The notes below the pieces were generated by a model. It saw nothing but the letters and a program-made list of their open reading frames with translations. It was not told the DNA's origin and searched no databases. Positions 21,730 to 34,024 of a stretch of DNA of 64,000 nucleotides are shown here, piece by piece. Origin of the DNA: Geosiphon pyriformis (Eukaryota > Glomeromycota > Glomeromycetes > Archaeosporales > Geosiphonaceae); the NCBI GenBank assembly GCA_016748015.1, contig JAAOMT010000586.1, positions 372,001 through 436,000 of the forward strand, in the 5' to 3' direction. The translations under genes were made by a program, and so were the position numbers. How positions within the stretch are numbered: position 1 is the first letter of the stretch; each line of letters opens with the position of its first letter.

Positions 21730-24700
21730 CTATATAACTTAGAATAAAATATGACTTTATTAAGAAAATTCTTAGATAAATTGGTCTTGAGTTTTAGTTC
21801 TTTTTTTAATATTCTGTTCTACTTCTTACACATATTTGCAAAGGCATAACTAAATTATAATTTTTAATTAATTATTGACTGCAAAACAACAGATATCAGA
21901 TAAAAAAACTGCTTATTAAATACTGTTTTTCTTAAAATTAAGTTCATAAAAAACTTAATGTTTAAGTAAGCTTTGACAAAACTAAGTTTTGAAAGACCAT
22001 TAATAAACAAAAAAATCCCAAAGTATTTATAAGATTCGTTATCTTTAGTTATAGAAATATTCAATCTACTTATTAACAAGTAAGAAATCTTTATTTTTCA
22101 ATTAATAAGTATAACCATTGTCTTATCTGTATTAATTGTAATATTATTAATTTGAAAAAATTTACTAGCTATGTCCAGAATATGTTGGATAGCAAACATG
22201 TTATTTTCAATCCAAATTGTATTATTGATAAAAATTTTTACCATCAAAAAGAATGTTATGTTATTTCTGTAATTTTGCTTACCAGTCTGTATAAAAAATT
22301 TCAAATCTAATCTGTAGTTATACAAACTTTTATGTCTCTTAACTTTGTAAAACAAAGAATTATAAAAGATTCTCCACAACAAAGACAAAAAGATCTTATT
22401 CTAATCCAGCCTATTATGTATAGTATACTTATTTGTAAGCCTAAAATCTGTTATTATTTAGTTGATTTAAATATTGTGTATATTTTCAAAAAACTTAATA
22501 AAATAAAAACACATCTTAATCTTAACCAAACTATTCTTCAAGTAATATTACCCAACAGAGTTATATGTTTTATGTATATTCTAAAAAACTAGTCACAATT
22601 TTTTGTTTTTCTTTAATGCATCTTTAACAATGAAACCAACAGCAATAATTGAAGTTTGGGTGAATATGCTTTTTAAAACTGAAAAATTATTACTATATAA
22701 GACATTAAAATTACTACAGACCAAAGAGATTTTATTTAAAAAAATCTTAGACAAGATTTTATGAGCTGTTTTAATTAAAACTATTGGCCTAGTATTCATA
22801 AAAGTCCTTTTCCAACTATATAACTTTAGTATTATAAAAATTTAAGCTCTTTTTTATTATGTAAAAACTGTATTTGACATCAAACACATATTGAGAATGT
22901 TTAACAAACCACTTAAAACCCATTTATCATTATGTTTCCAGAATTTATTAGAAATACCAGATAAATCAGTGGCTTTTCTATTAAATAGATTCTTGACAAC
23001 TTGCAAAAACTTACCAAACTTAATATTACATATTACTTTTAAGAAAACATTATCATTAATATAATTCAGGAAAGCATATTAACTGAACCAATAATTAGAC
23101 AAAATATTAAACACTATATGCTTTTTTATTTATTCTTTTATAATTGTGTTAATTATAGATTTAATTTTATATAACTCTAGAACCAGCTCATTATTAACTA
23201 TCAGATAATTGAGTACTATCTTTCAAAATAGCCAATTCAAAACACTTCTAATCATTTTTCTCTTATTGAAACAAAAAATTTCCATATGTTTGTTTATAGT
23301 CTTTCTAATAAGATTATCTTTGACAATTTTGAATTCATAGTACTTATATTTATAGTATTTTTTCCTAATTTCTAACAGATAATGCAAAATTTTTTCCAAT
23401 TATTACTATTATTAAACATAACATGTACTTTGATAACTTCTTTTTTGTTAATAGTAGTCCAGATATTAATAAAGCAATCAGTCTTTAAATCTTGATTTGA
23501 ACTCAAATTTTTTATAATTTTGGTTACCAATAACTCCAGCTTAAAAAACTTTAATAATTATTTACTTTTTGAATAGTTAAACTTACAGAACCAAAGTCTG
23601 AAAAATACTTTGTTAACAGAGCTTACCATAATATTTTTTAAAATCTCTTATATTGTATTCAAATTACTGCAATCTTTTACACTGCTGAAATTTACTATAT
23701 TTTTCAAGAATTTGTTCAAAAAACACTTTTTAAACTATGACCACTCATTAACATTAGCATCTTTGATCTTGAACTTTTATCTGTTTCTATTAATCTATTT
23801 ATGCTCAATATTAAAAAAAATATTCAAAAGACTTAAGTTAATTGCAACTAAAGCTGTCTTGTGATCAGTATCAAAAAAATCAGACACAAAGTTAACACTA
23901 TGGCCAGTAATTGCAGATGCCAGATTTTGGTTTACAAAAATGAAATCAATAATCTTTTTGATACTCCTAAAATTGCTCTAAGTAGAAACTTTAATTAATA
24001 GATATTCATAAAATAAGTTAATTAAACTTAAATCCACACAAAATCTGAAACTTACACTTTTTTTTAAAACATTTTTGTTAAAATTCCACCCAATACCACA
24101 AAAATACTGAAATTAACTGTCTTGATAATAAAAGAATTTATTTTTAACACTTAATTAAACTTTGCTTTAATAAAAGCACCAGTATACAAATCTAAAATTG
24201 TAACTAATAATCTTTCTTTGAATAAAAGTTTTATTAAAATAACTCAACCAGAAATTTCTTCTATCTTAAACATATGCTGAACCAAAAAATTGTTTATAAT
24301 AATGGTTACTTTAGCACCAAAAAAACTAACATCCAAACCAAAAGTAAAAATTCAAATACTATCAAACTTAAATATTATTTATGGCCTAATACTAGACCTT
24401 AATTTAGTTTTTGTAATAATCAAAACCATATTCTCTGATTTCATATGTCAACAAACAATGTCTTTTTGCTTAACAAGAACATTAATATCCTAAATATTGT
24501 ATGTAACAATCTTCCAAACCAGATCTGTCATTAAGAAAAATAAGAATTTGATTTTAAAACAAGATTATCTACTTTGGCTAAAAAGTTCATAACTGTATTT
24601 AAGAGATTTATTAAACTGTTTTCTAATTTAAAAACCACTAACAAATTCACAAACACCACTTCTATAACAGTTTTATTACTAGTAACTACATCTGAACCTT

Positions 24701-26330
24701 TACTTATTACTATATTTGCTTCTTAATTCTATAATAAAAAAGTTACCAACAGTTAACATCTAAAGCTAAACTGAAAAATCATTAGTTCAAATGTATTTAA
24801 TCTCTTAATCAGCTTGTTGACTTGCTTTATAAGACTAGTAAAACTGTGCATAAAAGTGAGAAATCTATTATTCAAGTTCAAAAAAACCAACAGAAGAGAT
24901 TTTTTATCTAAAGATAGATTAACACCAAAAAAAACCAAAGATATTATGTAAAAAATAAAATCATCAGCAATTTAAGCCTAAGTCTTTCCACCAAATAAAA
25001 CCAAACAAGCAATTAGTATCTGTTTTTTTATATATGTTTGCCAAATAATTTTGATTTTGAAAATTAACCACTTATTTACTACAACTATCCAGATATTTAC
25101 CTATTGAACACATATCAAAAACATAATTAAATTGTTTATATTAAGTACAACAGACCAAAAAAAAACTAGTTCAATGTAAATTTACACTTTTAAAAACTAA
25201 AGTAAAATCAATAGCAGTCTTTTTAAATATTTTATTAGCAAAATAAACTACAGCATATCTGTTATGTACATATGAACTTGAATTATGGCCAATAAAACAA
25301 GTTTTTTTACTATATAATTCTATCAACCAGAAAAATTATAAGTAGTAGTATCAATTGACAAAGTATACAATAAAGCCCAATAAAAATCTTTAAATATTTA
25401 CAATTGTTTATTATTAACTGTCAAAACCACATGTACAATATTTTTATTCATAAAAACTGATTATTTAAAAACAACTATACTAATAACATTTAATGATTTA
25501 AACTTTATTAGAATCTTTTGTCAAAGACCAATTAACTGTATCTTAATTAAAACAACTTTACTAAATTTGGAAAACACTGATTTTATAGCCAATTTAAAAA
25601 AATCAACTGGAATTTTCTTAACAATTACTTTTCAATTTGTATAATTATTTGTTTTTTTAACATCAACATTAACTAAAATATTTTTACTGACAGCCAACTT
25701 CTTAGTTTTTTTTAAATTCGATTTTGATATAAAAGATAACCTGATAATCTTTAAAAATTTTGAAAAAGTAGAAGCTCCTCCAAAATTATTAACATAATAG
25801 AAAATTTTTTATTTGTAATTAATTTATTATTATTGGTTTTGCCAGATATGATAGATAACTCAATATCTAATATAAAAAATTTAACTGGCTCAAAACTTTG
25901 CTTTTTTAGAACATATGATCTAATCAAAGAAAACTGCTTAAAGCCAGCAAACTTAGGAGAAAGAAAAACCAAAATATTATTATTATTGTTTATATCATCA
26001 AACATTAGAGCTTTTAGTAAGTAATCCAACACATATGTTTAAATACAGATCTTTTTTGGCATGGTTTTATTTATATTTTCAATGCCTACAGAAGTATTCA
26101 AATTTACATAACTGGTTTCTTTTGCAATTGTGTTTTTTATATTTTTAACATTTAAAAGATCATTAATACTACTTGTAATGTTATTAACATTGCTTTTTTA
26201 AGATACTATAGGTTTAATGTCAAAGTTTTTAATATTTTCTAAACTTATAAGACTAACAAACAAGTTAATTATAACACTATTAACTTTAGATTTTTGGTTT
26301 TTTGTAAAATATACTATAAAAATAAACATT
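21730..26330 (-). mobile_element. LINE F: decayed, near-complete LINE
   Basis: On the minus strand, ORF1 (about 26330-24540) and ORF2 (about 24530-21740) can be followed. ORF1 parts include FTLDIELS-like ILDIELSIISGKTNN (26032-25751). ORF2 starts at ATGA (MTDLVWKIVTYN, near 24525), with endonuclease traces at 24.5-23.7 kb. RT includes RPIVLIKTAHKILSKIF (22.79 kb), FYNSLFYKVKRHKSLYNYRL and the RT end YFGIFLFINGLSKLSFVKAY (22.0 kb). Reading frames are short and most changes are A/T-ward. The left end is interrupted by the solo LTR, beyond which its C-terminal half could not be traced. Confidence 0.75.
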
Positions 26331-26839
26331 TTCCACATGCTTTTTTTTTGTACTTAAGCAAATCCTTAAATTAGCCAAACCAAAACTTGAATTATCAGTA
26401 GACAAGTTTGCCAGTTCTATTATAACAAAAAAAGATGGATTAAAAGAAATAACTTAAAGTAAAAAAGAAAAAAAAATAGGAAAAGTTACTTTTTTAGCAA
26501 CTTTAATTTACAGATCGAATATTACCTAGTTCAAATAATTAACAAATAATAATCAAATTTAGTGGTTATACTTATTATAGTTTTTTTTTTGTTTTTAAAT
26601 ATTCTGTCTTTTTTAATATTTGTCATAATATGACTCAAAGTCAATAATACACTATAAAATTTCTTGATAAAAATTTTATTATTTCTGAAACACATTATAA
26701 TTTGTTTATTTGGAATTGGTGAATTCAGAAACAATTTGAAAATAAGATTTTTACTATATTTTATTAACTGTATATGTATGTTAGTTTTAAAATAAATAAA
26801 CAACAGTTTATAATAATAATAGTAAAACAAACTAATTGT
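26331..26839. other. AT-rich stretch without assignable gene
   Basis: A 99-codon minus-strand frame (26830-26531) exists but is of low complexity and has no recognised family. The boundary with LINE F near 26.33-26.5 kb is not sharp. Confidence 0.35.
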
Positions 26840-27330
26840 CAGAAATCTGGCTTTATTTGTACTAGTGGTTCAGAATCTAGTAATATTGAAAACTCATCTT
26901 TAATTGCAATCAATACTTTGTATTAAAGTATATTTGGTGTCAAGACAGAATATTCAGGTCTTTTAATCCTTAAAGTTTTAAATTAACTTACAAATCTAAT
27001 ATTGATAAAGCATATGATAAGATTAGAATTTTGTCTATTATTGCAAAAAAGTTTTTTTATTCAGTATTAAAACAACAGTTTAAGATAAGAAATCAAGATC
27101 TTTATAATATGTTATATTTTAATACTTACTATAAAATTAGATCAGATTAGATACAATAAATGCTGCAAAAAAACATGCAAGATTATATGGTCTTAAATTA
27201 TTTCTTTTTAAAAAACCAAAGTGTACTTATCAAAAGATATCTAAAATCAAAAAATTGCAATTCATTGAATTTTTTCTAGACAAAAATAATGTTACTATGA
27301 GTTTTTACAAAATAGACTATAATAAAAAAC
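26840..27330 (+). pseudogene. Unclassified protein-coding relic (KHARLYG ... MSFYK)
   Basis: The plus strand reads, in pieces, SGSESSNIENSSLIAIN (26.87 kb), NIDKAYDKIRIL (27.01 kb), NAAKKHARLYGLKLFLFKK (27.16 kb) and EFFLDKNNVTMSFYKIDYN (27.27 kb), the last two in one open frame of about 60 codons. Composition is clearly less random than the flanks. It reminds me of a repeated protein family in arbuscular mycorrhizal fungi with an ARxYG...KANVxMSSYK pattern, but that is recollection, not a search. No domain or function is assigned. Frameshifts and stops separate the pieces. Confidence 0.35.
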
Positions 27331-27350
27331 TATAATAAAGTTATTAAATA

Positions 27351-28429
27351 AAATTAATTTGTTTTAATAAATAAAAATTTTACTTATATATTTAAGATTA
27401 TTAAAAATTAAAGTACTTAAAAACAAAAAAATAAGTTTAAAATTGTATTGTTTATTTTATATATATTATTGTACATAATTTTAAAAATTTTCAAAAAAAT
27501 ATTAATAATAAAATATAAAAAAATTTTTATTTATTTATTTTATTTATTTATTTATTTTTATATTATTAAATAGCTTATAGTTAAAATTTTTTATAAAAAA
27601 AATAATTTTTTAAACAAATTATTAAAAAATTTTTGTAAAAAAATTAATTTTTATGACAAAATAATTATATAAGTAATTAATATAAAATTTACTAATTTTT
27701 ATTAACAACAAATTAACAAAAAACAGCATTAATAATATTTAAAAAAAAAAACTAAAATTTTTAATAATAAATATTTAAAACAATCAAAATTCTCAATTTT
27801 GTTAATATTAATATTAAAGTTAAACAAAACTGGCTTATTTTATATATTATATTTTATCTTAACTTTATTATTTTTTGCTTAATTTATATTTATTTTACCA
27901 AAAATATTAATATTTTATTTAATTTAAAAATTTTTGCTTTTAAATACATTTTATATAAAAATATTATTTTTACAAAACAACAATTATAAAATTAATAAAC
28001 TTAATAATAAACTGAATTAAAATAACCAAATTAGTTAATTAGAACTTTAAAAAATTCAAATAAAAAATTAACAATAATAATAACAAGATTAATTAAAAAA
28101 TTAACAACAAAAAAATCTAGCAAAAAAAAAGTAAAAACTATAATATAAAATTTAATTTCAATAAAATAAAATTTAAAAACTTTAAAAAAAACAATAAATT
28201 GAAATAAAATCTTTAAAAAAAAAGATAATAATACTTTATAATTTAAGATTAAATAATTTAAATCTTAATATTTAAAGCAATACTTATATTTAAGTATTTT
28301 TTATCAGATATAACAATTTTTTAAAATATTAGGTTTAATAATTATTAACTTAAAAAACCAATTTACTGATTTTAAAAACTGTACAACCAAAAAGTATAAA
28401 AATTATTAAAAATTTATATATATAAACTA
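27351..28429. other. Extremely AT-rich, ATTT microsatellite, no gene
   Basis: No coding signal. A tetranucleotide run of ATTT units spans about 27527-27559. The remainder is A/T with long homopolymers. Confidence 0.5.
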
Positions 28430-29212
28430 AAATACAATTTTAATAAAAACTAATTTAATTTTAAAAAACACTAAATATTAGAATAAAAATTATTAATTTA
28501 ATAAACTTTTAATAATTAATAAGTGTTTTTTAAATATTACCAAGAAAAGTATTAAAAAACAAAAAAAAATTGATTTTATTTTAGTCCAATTTTTAAGATT
28601 AAGTAATTTAATAATTAAAAAAACATATGTAAAAATTTGTTTTGTTTTGTTTTTAAATTAGTAAAAATTAATTAGAAATTAACATATTAAGAAATACAAT
28701 TAAAAATTAATTTAAACCAAAATTAATTAATATGTTTCTATTGTTATTGTTTAAAACCAAAAAAAATTTATTTATAATTACAACAAAACTGAATATTTTA
28801 ATTAATATTAATATAAAACTAATAAAAAGCCAAAAAAACTGAAGCTTTATTTTTTATAAAAGAAAAAACAGACTTTAAATACTAAAATTAGCATTAAAAA
28901 AAGCCATTTAATATGTTAAAAAGATTATTATTAAAAATAACCAAAATTTGAAAAGATTTTTTCTTGGCTTTTTTGGTTATTTAAATAATAATAAAAGAAA
29001 AATAAATAAAAAAATTACTTGATTATTAATTTTTTATTAAATAGTTTAGAATTTTTAAAAAAGACAAAGATTATATTAAATTATTTTAAATAAATATTTT
29101 TAAAATAATAAAAACTAATTAATTATTATGTTATTTAAGAAAAGTGTATTTATAAAATACTTTTAAACAGTTTTAACAATTGTAAATATATTATTAGTAA
29201 AAATACTATAAG
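28430..29212 (+). pseudogene. LINE H: LINE ORF2 C-terminal relic (faint)
   Basis: The plus-strand block 28440-28600 matches 58515-58660 (shared text such as ACTAATTTAATTTTAAAAAA against ACAAATTTAATTTTAAAAAA, then CTTTTAATAATTAATAA and a TTGATTTT...TTT block). The 58.5-kb copy leads into a recognisable LINE RNase H, so this is probably the same family. Beyond about 28.7 kb nothing can be read with confidence. Confidence 0.4.
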
Positions 29213-30679
29213 TTATTTTTTTTTATTAGAGTTTAACAAATAAGGCCCAACCATTATCTAATACAATATAACTACATAAAGTCTTAAATTAGATGTGGCT
29301 CATGCATTGTTTATATGTAACCAGCTATTCGAACCAGTTCAGACTATACTACATTGATACACTAAAAAAAAACTTACCTAAAGACAACATCTTTTGAATA
29401 ACAAGAAACAAAGTTGCACTATAAAAAACCAATCCAACCAGCCACTTAGCTGTCTTTAAGGCATTAGTTTTAACATCAATAGGCTCATGTTCCTAAAGGA
29501 ACATCAAGTTAAAAAACACTTGGTCATCCAAAACAACTGAGTGTTCTGAATCACCAAACATATTAATATCTTCTATATAGCACTCTTTTTTTAAAGAAAC
29601 CATTTTTCTTCCTAACTTACCAACAATTTTACTAAAAGAACCCATATGCACCATAACCTCATTGATCTTAAGACCAAGTGTACTGCTTGAGGCCAAATTC
29701 TCATTAATAAATTGCTTAAACAATTTGACCAAAGAACCAACTGGTTTGACAATAGATTCAACCAAAGCAAAAAGCTTGACCAAATCAGACTCCAAAAAAG
29801 CTAACCAAAAAAACATCAAGGAATCACCAATAATTATGAAAGGGGAAGTAGAAACCACCAGAAGAAGAAACTCAGAAGAATTCAAGAAAACAGAAGCTTT
29901 TGCATAAGAAACACCATTTACAAAACATGTTCTAAATACTTTGGGAGCCTTGGGAGGAGAAGGTAATGAAACTTTACAGTCAACAGCCAAATGGCCCACT
30001 TTTTGACACCTAAAGCAGCACTGACAACCAGGGGTTTCCCACCAAATATGGTATTTCTTTAAGGTACCAGTTTTGACAACTGCAAAGTCCAAATCAACTT
30101 GGAAACCAAATATAATCAGAGCAAACTGGGAACAATGACCAGAATTAGATGAATAAGGAATGAAACAAGTCCAGCCACCAACCTGAGAGATCATATTACT
30201 AATCTCAAAGACAGTACAGCCAGAAAAAAGATTGACCAACTTGGTTTTGAACTGACCATAAAGCAAAATTGTCTCATTTTGATTGATAAAAAGAAAAATA
30301 CAAACACTATCTTTGCCCACCAAAATTGACCAGTGATTAAGAGCAAAAGCAGCAGCATCCAATTCTTTGAAGTAAACAACCACATATTGCCAAACACCAG
30401 CAGGTTTCAATACTACACAAGAAACTTCACCAAAAATACTAAGAGCTGACTTAATATTAGTAGCAGACACACTTAAAGACATATTACACAGTGCAGCAGC
30501 AGCAAGAGAAGAACTAGACTCAGAAAACACCAAAAACTTGGCAATTTTGAGAGAAGTGAAGCAAACAGAGCTTGTAAGCTCAACCAGAAAAGCAGTGTCT
30601 AAAGAACTTTGGAAAGCAAACTCCACACAAAACAGCTTTACATTGTCCTTTGAAACTGATTTTGCATTCAAGAAATCAT
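29213..30679 (-). mobile_element. LINE-type element D, 3' part (ORF1 C-terminal half plus 3' tail)
   Basis: On the minus strand the ORF1 frame runs from the Gypsy insertion at 30679 to about 29400 and is followed at once by the common LINE 3' UTR (GGTTCGAATAGCTGGTTACAT, TTAGATAATGGTTGGGCC) and a poly-A (poly-T at 29213-29224, plus strand). No endonuclease, RT or RNase H lies between. The 5' part is at 40535-41395. A 4-bp target duplication of the Gypsy element, TCAT (30676-30679) against TTAT (40535-40538), joins the halves in frame. Confidence 0.8.
29400..30679 (-). pseudogene. Element D ORF1, C-terminal half with CCHC knuckle
   Basis: Continuous frame from 30679 (NAKSVSKDNVKLFCVEFAF) to TAG at 29493, then in the same frame on through EHEPIDVKTNALKTAKWLVG to about 29400. 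The TAG sits where Trp is likely. A CCHC knuckle (CFRCQKVGHLAVDC, about 30025-29985) identifies it as an ORF1/Gag-like RNA-binding protein. An RRM-like stretch (LSVSATNIKSALSIFGEVS to AGVWQYVVVYFKEL) precedes it, and a possible coiled coil follows (ALVESIVKPVGSLVKLFKQF). It is a different ORF1 subfamily from LINEs A, B and F. Confidence 0.8.
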
Positions 30680-30886
30680 TGTTACCAGTAGAATTTTAGC
30701 TATTAATTAGCATGAAATTACCCTTATAATTTCTATAATTAATCAGTATATTAATATTATTTCAAATTATCATTTATTATTTAATCAATTATTACATATC
30801 ATAATTCAATTAAAATAATCTAATTAGTATAACAGAAAGTAGGATGATCAAATTACACATACCCTGAACTTTGTAACATTCAAAAA

Positions 30887-30979
30887 TTCGCCGAAATTAT
30901 GAATAGTTCATCCAAATTAATCAATAGTTCAGCGAAATAACTTGTAGTTCATCAAAATGTATCTTTAATTTGCCAAAAT
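30887..30979 (+). promoter_or_regulatory. Five-box helically phased array in 5' LTR U3
   Basis: Boxes TTCGCCGAAAT, TTCATCCAAAT, TTCAGCGAAAT, TTCATCAAAAT and TTTGCCAAAAT start at 30887, 30907, 30928, 30948 and 30969. The best box contains the near-palindrome TTCGCCGAA. Spacing alternates 20 and 21 bp, about two helical turns, putting all boxes on one DNA face. They lie upstream of a TATA-like TATAAAAG near 31030. A binding-site array is inferred. Confidence 0.7.
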
Positions 30980-31029
30980 TTGAGCAAAGAGAAAAAATGC
31001 AAGTTTATAGACTAGTACTACAACAAGTT

Positions 31030-31037
31030 GTATAAAA
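31030..31037 (+). promoter_or_regulatory. TATA-like box of LTR promoter
   Basis: TATAAAAG follows the phased array by about 50 bp, and the right LTR repeats it near 39937. The solo LTR at 20776-21729 has CTTTTATA in the matching place on the opposite strand. A core promoter is likely by position. Confidence 0.5.
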
Positions 31038-31629
31038 GAAAAGCTTTTCTCTTCTGGAAAATGTATCTTACTTTAGATTTATCTCTTAAAACCGTTCCTA
31101 TACACACAAAAAAAAAAATATCAAATAATTTGAAAAAACCAAATTCTTTAATTATTGTACTTGTAAATCCCCAAAACCCAACTAACATTTCGAAATTGAT
31201 TAGCTACCAATTTCAGTAAACTGTTAATGACTTCAGGTCTGGATAGAAAACGTTTTTCTTGACAAAATTCTATTTCTTTTATATTTCTTTTATTTTTCTT
31301 TTATTTTTTTATTACAATCATTAGAGTAGCCTACAGACGAGATTTCTGTAGAAGAGTTGATTTTCACAGCAAAGTAACTACACATTTTTAGTGAGCTTCC
31401 AGATGAGCAATTCCTGGGAAAGAGTTGACGTTTATTACAATATAACTACATAAAGTAACTGGCAAGGAATTGGTCATTCCACTTATAAGCCCAGCAGTTC
31501 AAATTATAGGAGATAATCTGAAGATAAATTCAGTTATTGGAGGTTCAACTACTTCCTAAAAACGTGAATTCACAGCAAATCAACATTACCAACATTTAAG
31601 AAAAGAGACCAAAAACCTCCAGTAACATT

Positions 31630-31641
31630 TGGTGCTCTCCC
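31630..31641 (+). promoter_or_regulatory. Primer-binding site
   Basis: TGGTGCTCTCCC starts 2 bp after the LTR end (AGTAACA TT). It predicts a primer tRNA ending GAGAGCACCA. The first nine bases are the same as in the unrelated-LTR element at 2958-2969. Confidence 0.7.
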
Positions 31642-31675
31642 ATGGAAATAACACAGCAACAACAAATTCAAAGTG

Positions 31676-33496
31676 ATGACCACACCAGACACAGCAACTC
31701 TAGAGTATTACCAGTCAATTTACACCCACTGCAAGCAAAGATTCAACATTTCAGACGGAATTGAAGTTGTCAAGAAATCAGTATACCAATACATTGAAAA
31801 CCACATTAACAATTATCTTTTTGGAAACTACAACATCTCAGAAATTAGAAGCAACCTCTACAATAATTTAGTGCACTATTCACAATTGAGAACAGAAGAC
31901 CTAAACAGTAAAACACTTGCTACCTACTTCCAAAAACTTAATTTTAACATTATTGAGTATTGTGAAGAAAAATACTCAGTACAGTTTAAATACTCTTTTG
32001 ACTTTGAATCAGAGACAGAAACAAGCAACAAAGGCAAACAAAGATTGAAGCAATACTCAAAAATCACTCCAAACACTTCAACACTACAAAAGACACCTGC
32101 CAAACATTTGCAAACACCTGAACAAGGAACTAGTGTCAAATTACCACTTTCTATTACACCCTTTCCAATTTCACTTGTTCAATCACAAACACCAAATTCA
32201 CCACTCAACCACTTCTTCAGACCAGAAGATTTTCAGTCACCTAGAAACCCTACTCAACAGCAGGAACCAATATCAACAAGTGCCAATATCATTGATTACT
32301 TACAGGAAAACGAAAGTAATCATTCAGAAAGCTTGGAAAGTAAAAGAACTGAATCAGAACCAGAAGAAATTACAGAAAACAAAGAAGAAATGGCAACTGC
32401 TTACATTGCAAAAATTCCAGAATTCACTGGTGAAGACAATGATACCAGTCCTCAAGAATGGCTTGACAAGGTTCAAAAAGCAGGAGATGCAAATAGTTGG
32501 ATTGCAGCAAGAATGCTCAAAGCAATTCCCTATTTTCTCCAAGGAACAGCAGAAGAATAGTTTGAAAACTTAGAAGAACCATTTGAAAACTGGCAAGCAT
32601 TCAAAGATGCTTTTCTACAACAATTTACTGATAACAATACCTTTATCACTCTTAGAAACCGCTTTCACAATATCAAACAAGAAACATCTGAAACTGTTAT
32701 GACCTATCTTGAAAGATTTAACAAACTTCTCAGATGAATCCGACAATTGGAAACCAATAACTACTATTCTGATGCTCAAATTCTGGATCAGTTTATAGCA
32801 GAATTAAAAAACAAACTGATTAAGAAAGTCCGTCCACATGCTCCAGCAGATTTAGCAACTGCTATTAAACATGCAAAGAGCTATGAAATGGCAATGAAAG
32901 AAGCAAATCACACCAAGCTTGTAAACCTTGCAATTGGAAAAACCAGCTCAGCAGCTGAAGAGAAGATAGACCAACTCACAAAAAAAGTGGAAAGCTACTT
33001 CACAAACCAACAACAACAGCAACAACAACCACAAAAATATCAATCTCCACAACGACACAACCAAAACAATTTTGGATCACTATCCAACAACCAATCTCAA
33101 AATTGTCATTATTGTGGAATTCCAGGACACTGGAAATGAGATTGTAGGAAATTACAAAGAGACCAACAAAACAGGAGTAATCAACATTACTTTTTATCAC
33201 AACAATCTTATTACCAATCTTTACCACCAACCTATTATTCACCAAGACCACAAAATCAAAACTACTATCCACCAGCTCCACAATCAATGCAGCAACAATA
33301 TCAGCAACCTTTACCAATTCAGTCATATCAGACACCACCCACTCAACAATATCAAGTACCAGCAAGAAGATTGGTTCAACATAACCAATTCACACCCCAA
33401 AATCAATTGCAGAATAACCACAACAGAATCAATCTAAATAACCAGTTGGTTCCCCAAAATTCGGGTCAGCAAAGACCCAATCACTATCACACTTAA
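31676..33496 (+). pseudogene. Gag: capsid and CCHC nucleocapsid
   Basis: The N-terminus is a helical stretch (about residues 1-100), then a Ser/Thr/Pro linker. The capsid core begins near IPEFTGEDNDTSPQEWLDKV and continues through FENWQAFKDAFLQQF, ETVMTYLERFN and a Gag-like retrotrans_gag pattern. The knuckle CHYCGIPGHWK-x-DC lies at 33104-33145, with a TGA at 33137. It is followed by a long Gln/Asn/Tyr/Pro-rich tail with poly-Gln (33010-33040 lies just before the knuckle). Two more stops at 32558 (TAG) and 32735 (TGA) fit former TGG. It would form the particle and bind RNA. Confidence 0.85.
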
Positions 33497-33639
33497 CCCA
33501 GTTATTTTACAATACCAGAGAAATCGGATTTTCAACAAACTGCACTTTCTAAAGATGAAGTTGCAGCACCAAGATTAAACCCTTCCAACCACACCATTCC
33601 ACCAGCTCAAATTGCCCAAAATACCAATCTGTCAGACAT

Positions 33640-34024
33640 ATTTCCATTTGAATTTGAAGCAAATGAATCACCATTTCTGCTTAGTAATGCAGCAGTTAAT
33701 GAACAGAAAGCAATTACTGCTATGTACACAGAAGCTACAGTAGAAGGAAAACTCATTTGCTTAATCTTAGATAGTGGATTGGCTGGAAGTATTATCACTT
33801 ACCAGCTGATGCAACAACTCAAACAAAACATAGACAGACCAGCTCAAACAGTTATTGTCACAGCTGATGGTATAAAGAAGACTCCAGTAAGAGAAATTGA
33901 TGATTTCCCTTTTTCAATTGATGGAATCACCATTTCAGTTAAAGTTCTTGTTATGGATGCACTCCAATACCAAGCTTTAGTCAGAAATGATTGGCTTCTC
34001 AAGGCCAATGCAAACCTAAACTGA
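33640..34024 (+). pseudogene. Retropepsin-like protease
   Basis: DSG at 33770-33778 in LILDSGLAGSIITYQLM matches the catalytic D-S/T-G of retropepsins. DDFPFSIDGITI and the psi-loop-like ALVRNDWL follow. All active-site residues visible here are intact, unlike the copy at the left edge of the window. The frame ends in TGA at 34022, probably a former Trp, then goes on. It processes Gag-Pol. Confidence 0.8.

Larger units (their letters stand above)
30680..31627 (+). repeat. 5' LTR of the Gypsy element
   Basis: 948 bp, beginning TGTTACCAGTAGAATTTTAG and ending CCTCCAGTAACA. It contains a five-box phased array at 30887-30979 and a likely promoter segment near 31000 (TATAAAAGAAAAGC at about 31030). 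The exact transcript start is not defined. Confidence 0.95.

Noticed and set aside
27351-28429. Mitochondrial DNA insertion, suggested by very high AT
   Set aside because: No rRNA, tRNA or cox/nad-like frame is recognisable, and LINE relics with gradual A/T drift explain the composition.
29300-29360. tRNA suggested by a GGTTCGAAT-like string
   Set aside because: It is part of the conserved LINE 3' tail and no cloverleaf arms surround it.
33072-33437. Second frame over the Gln/Asn-rich gag tail as a separate gene
   Set aside because: It overlaps the gag frame that carries the CCHC knuckle, and its content is only the frame-shifted repeat.
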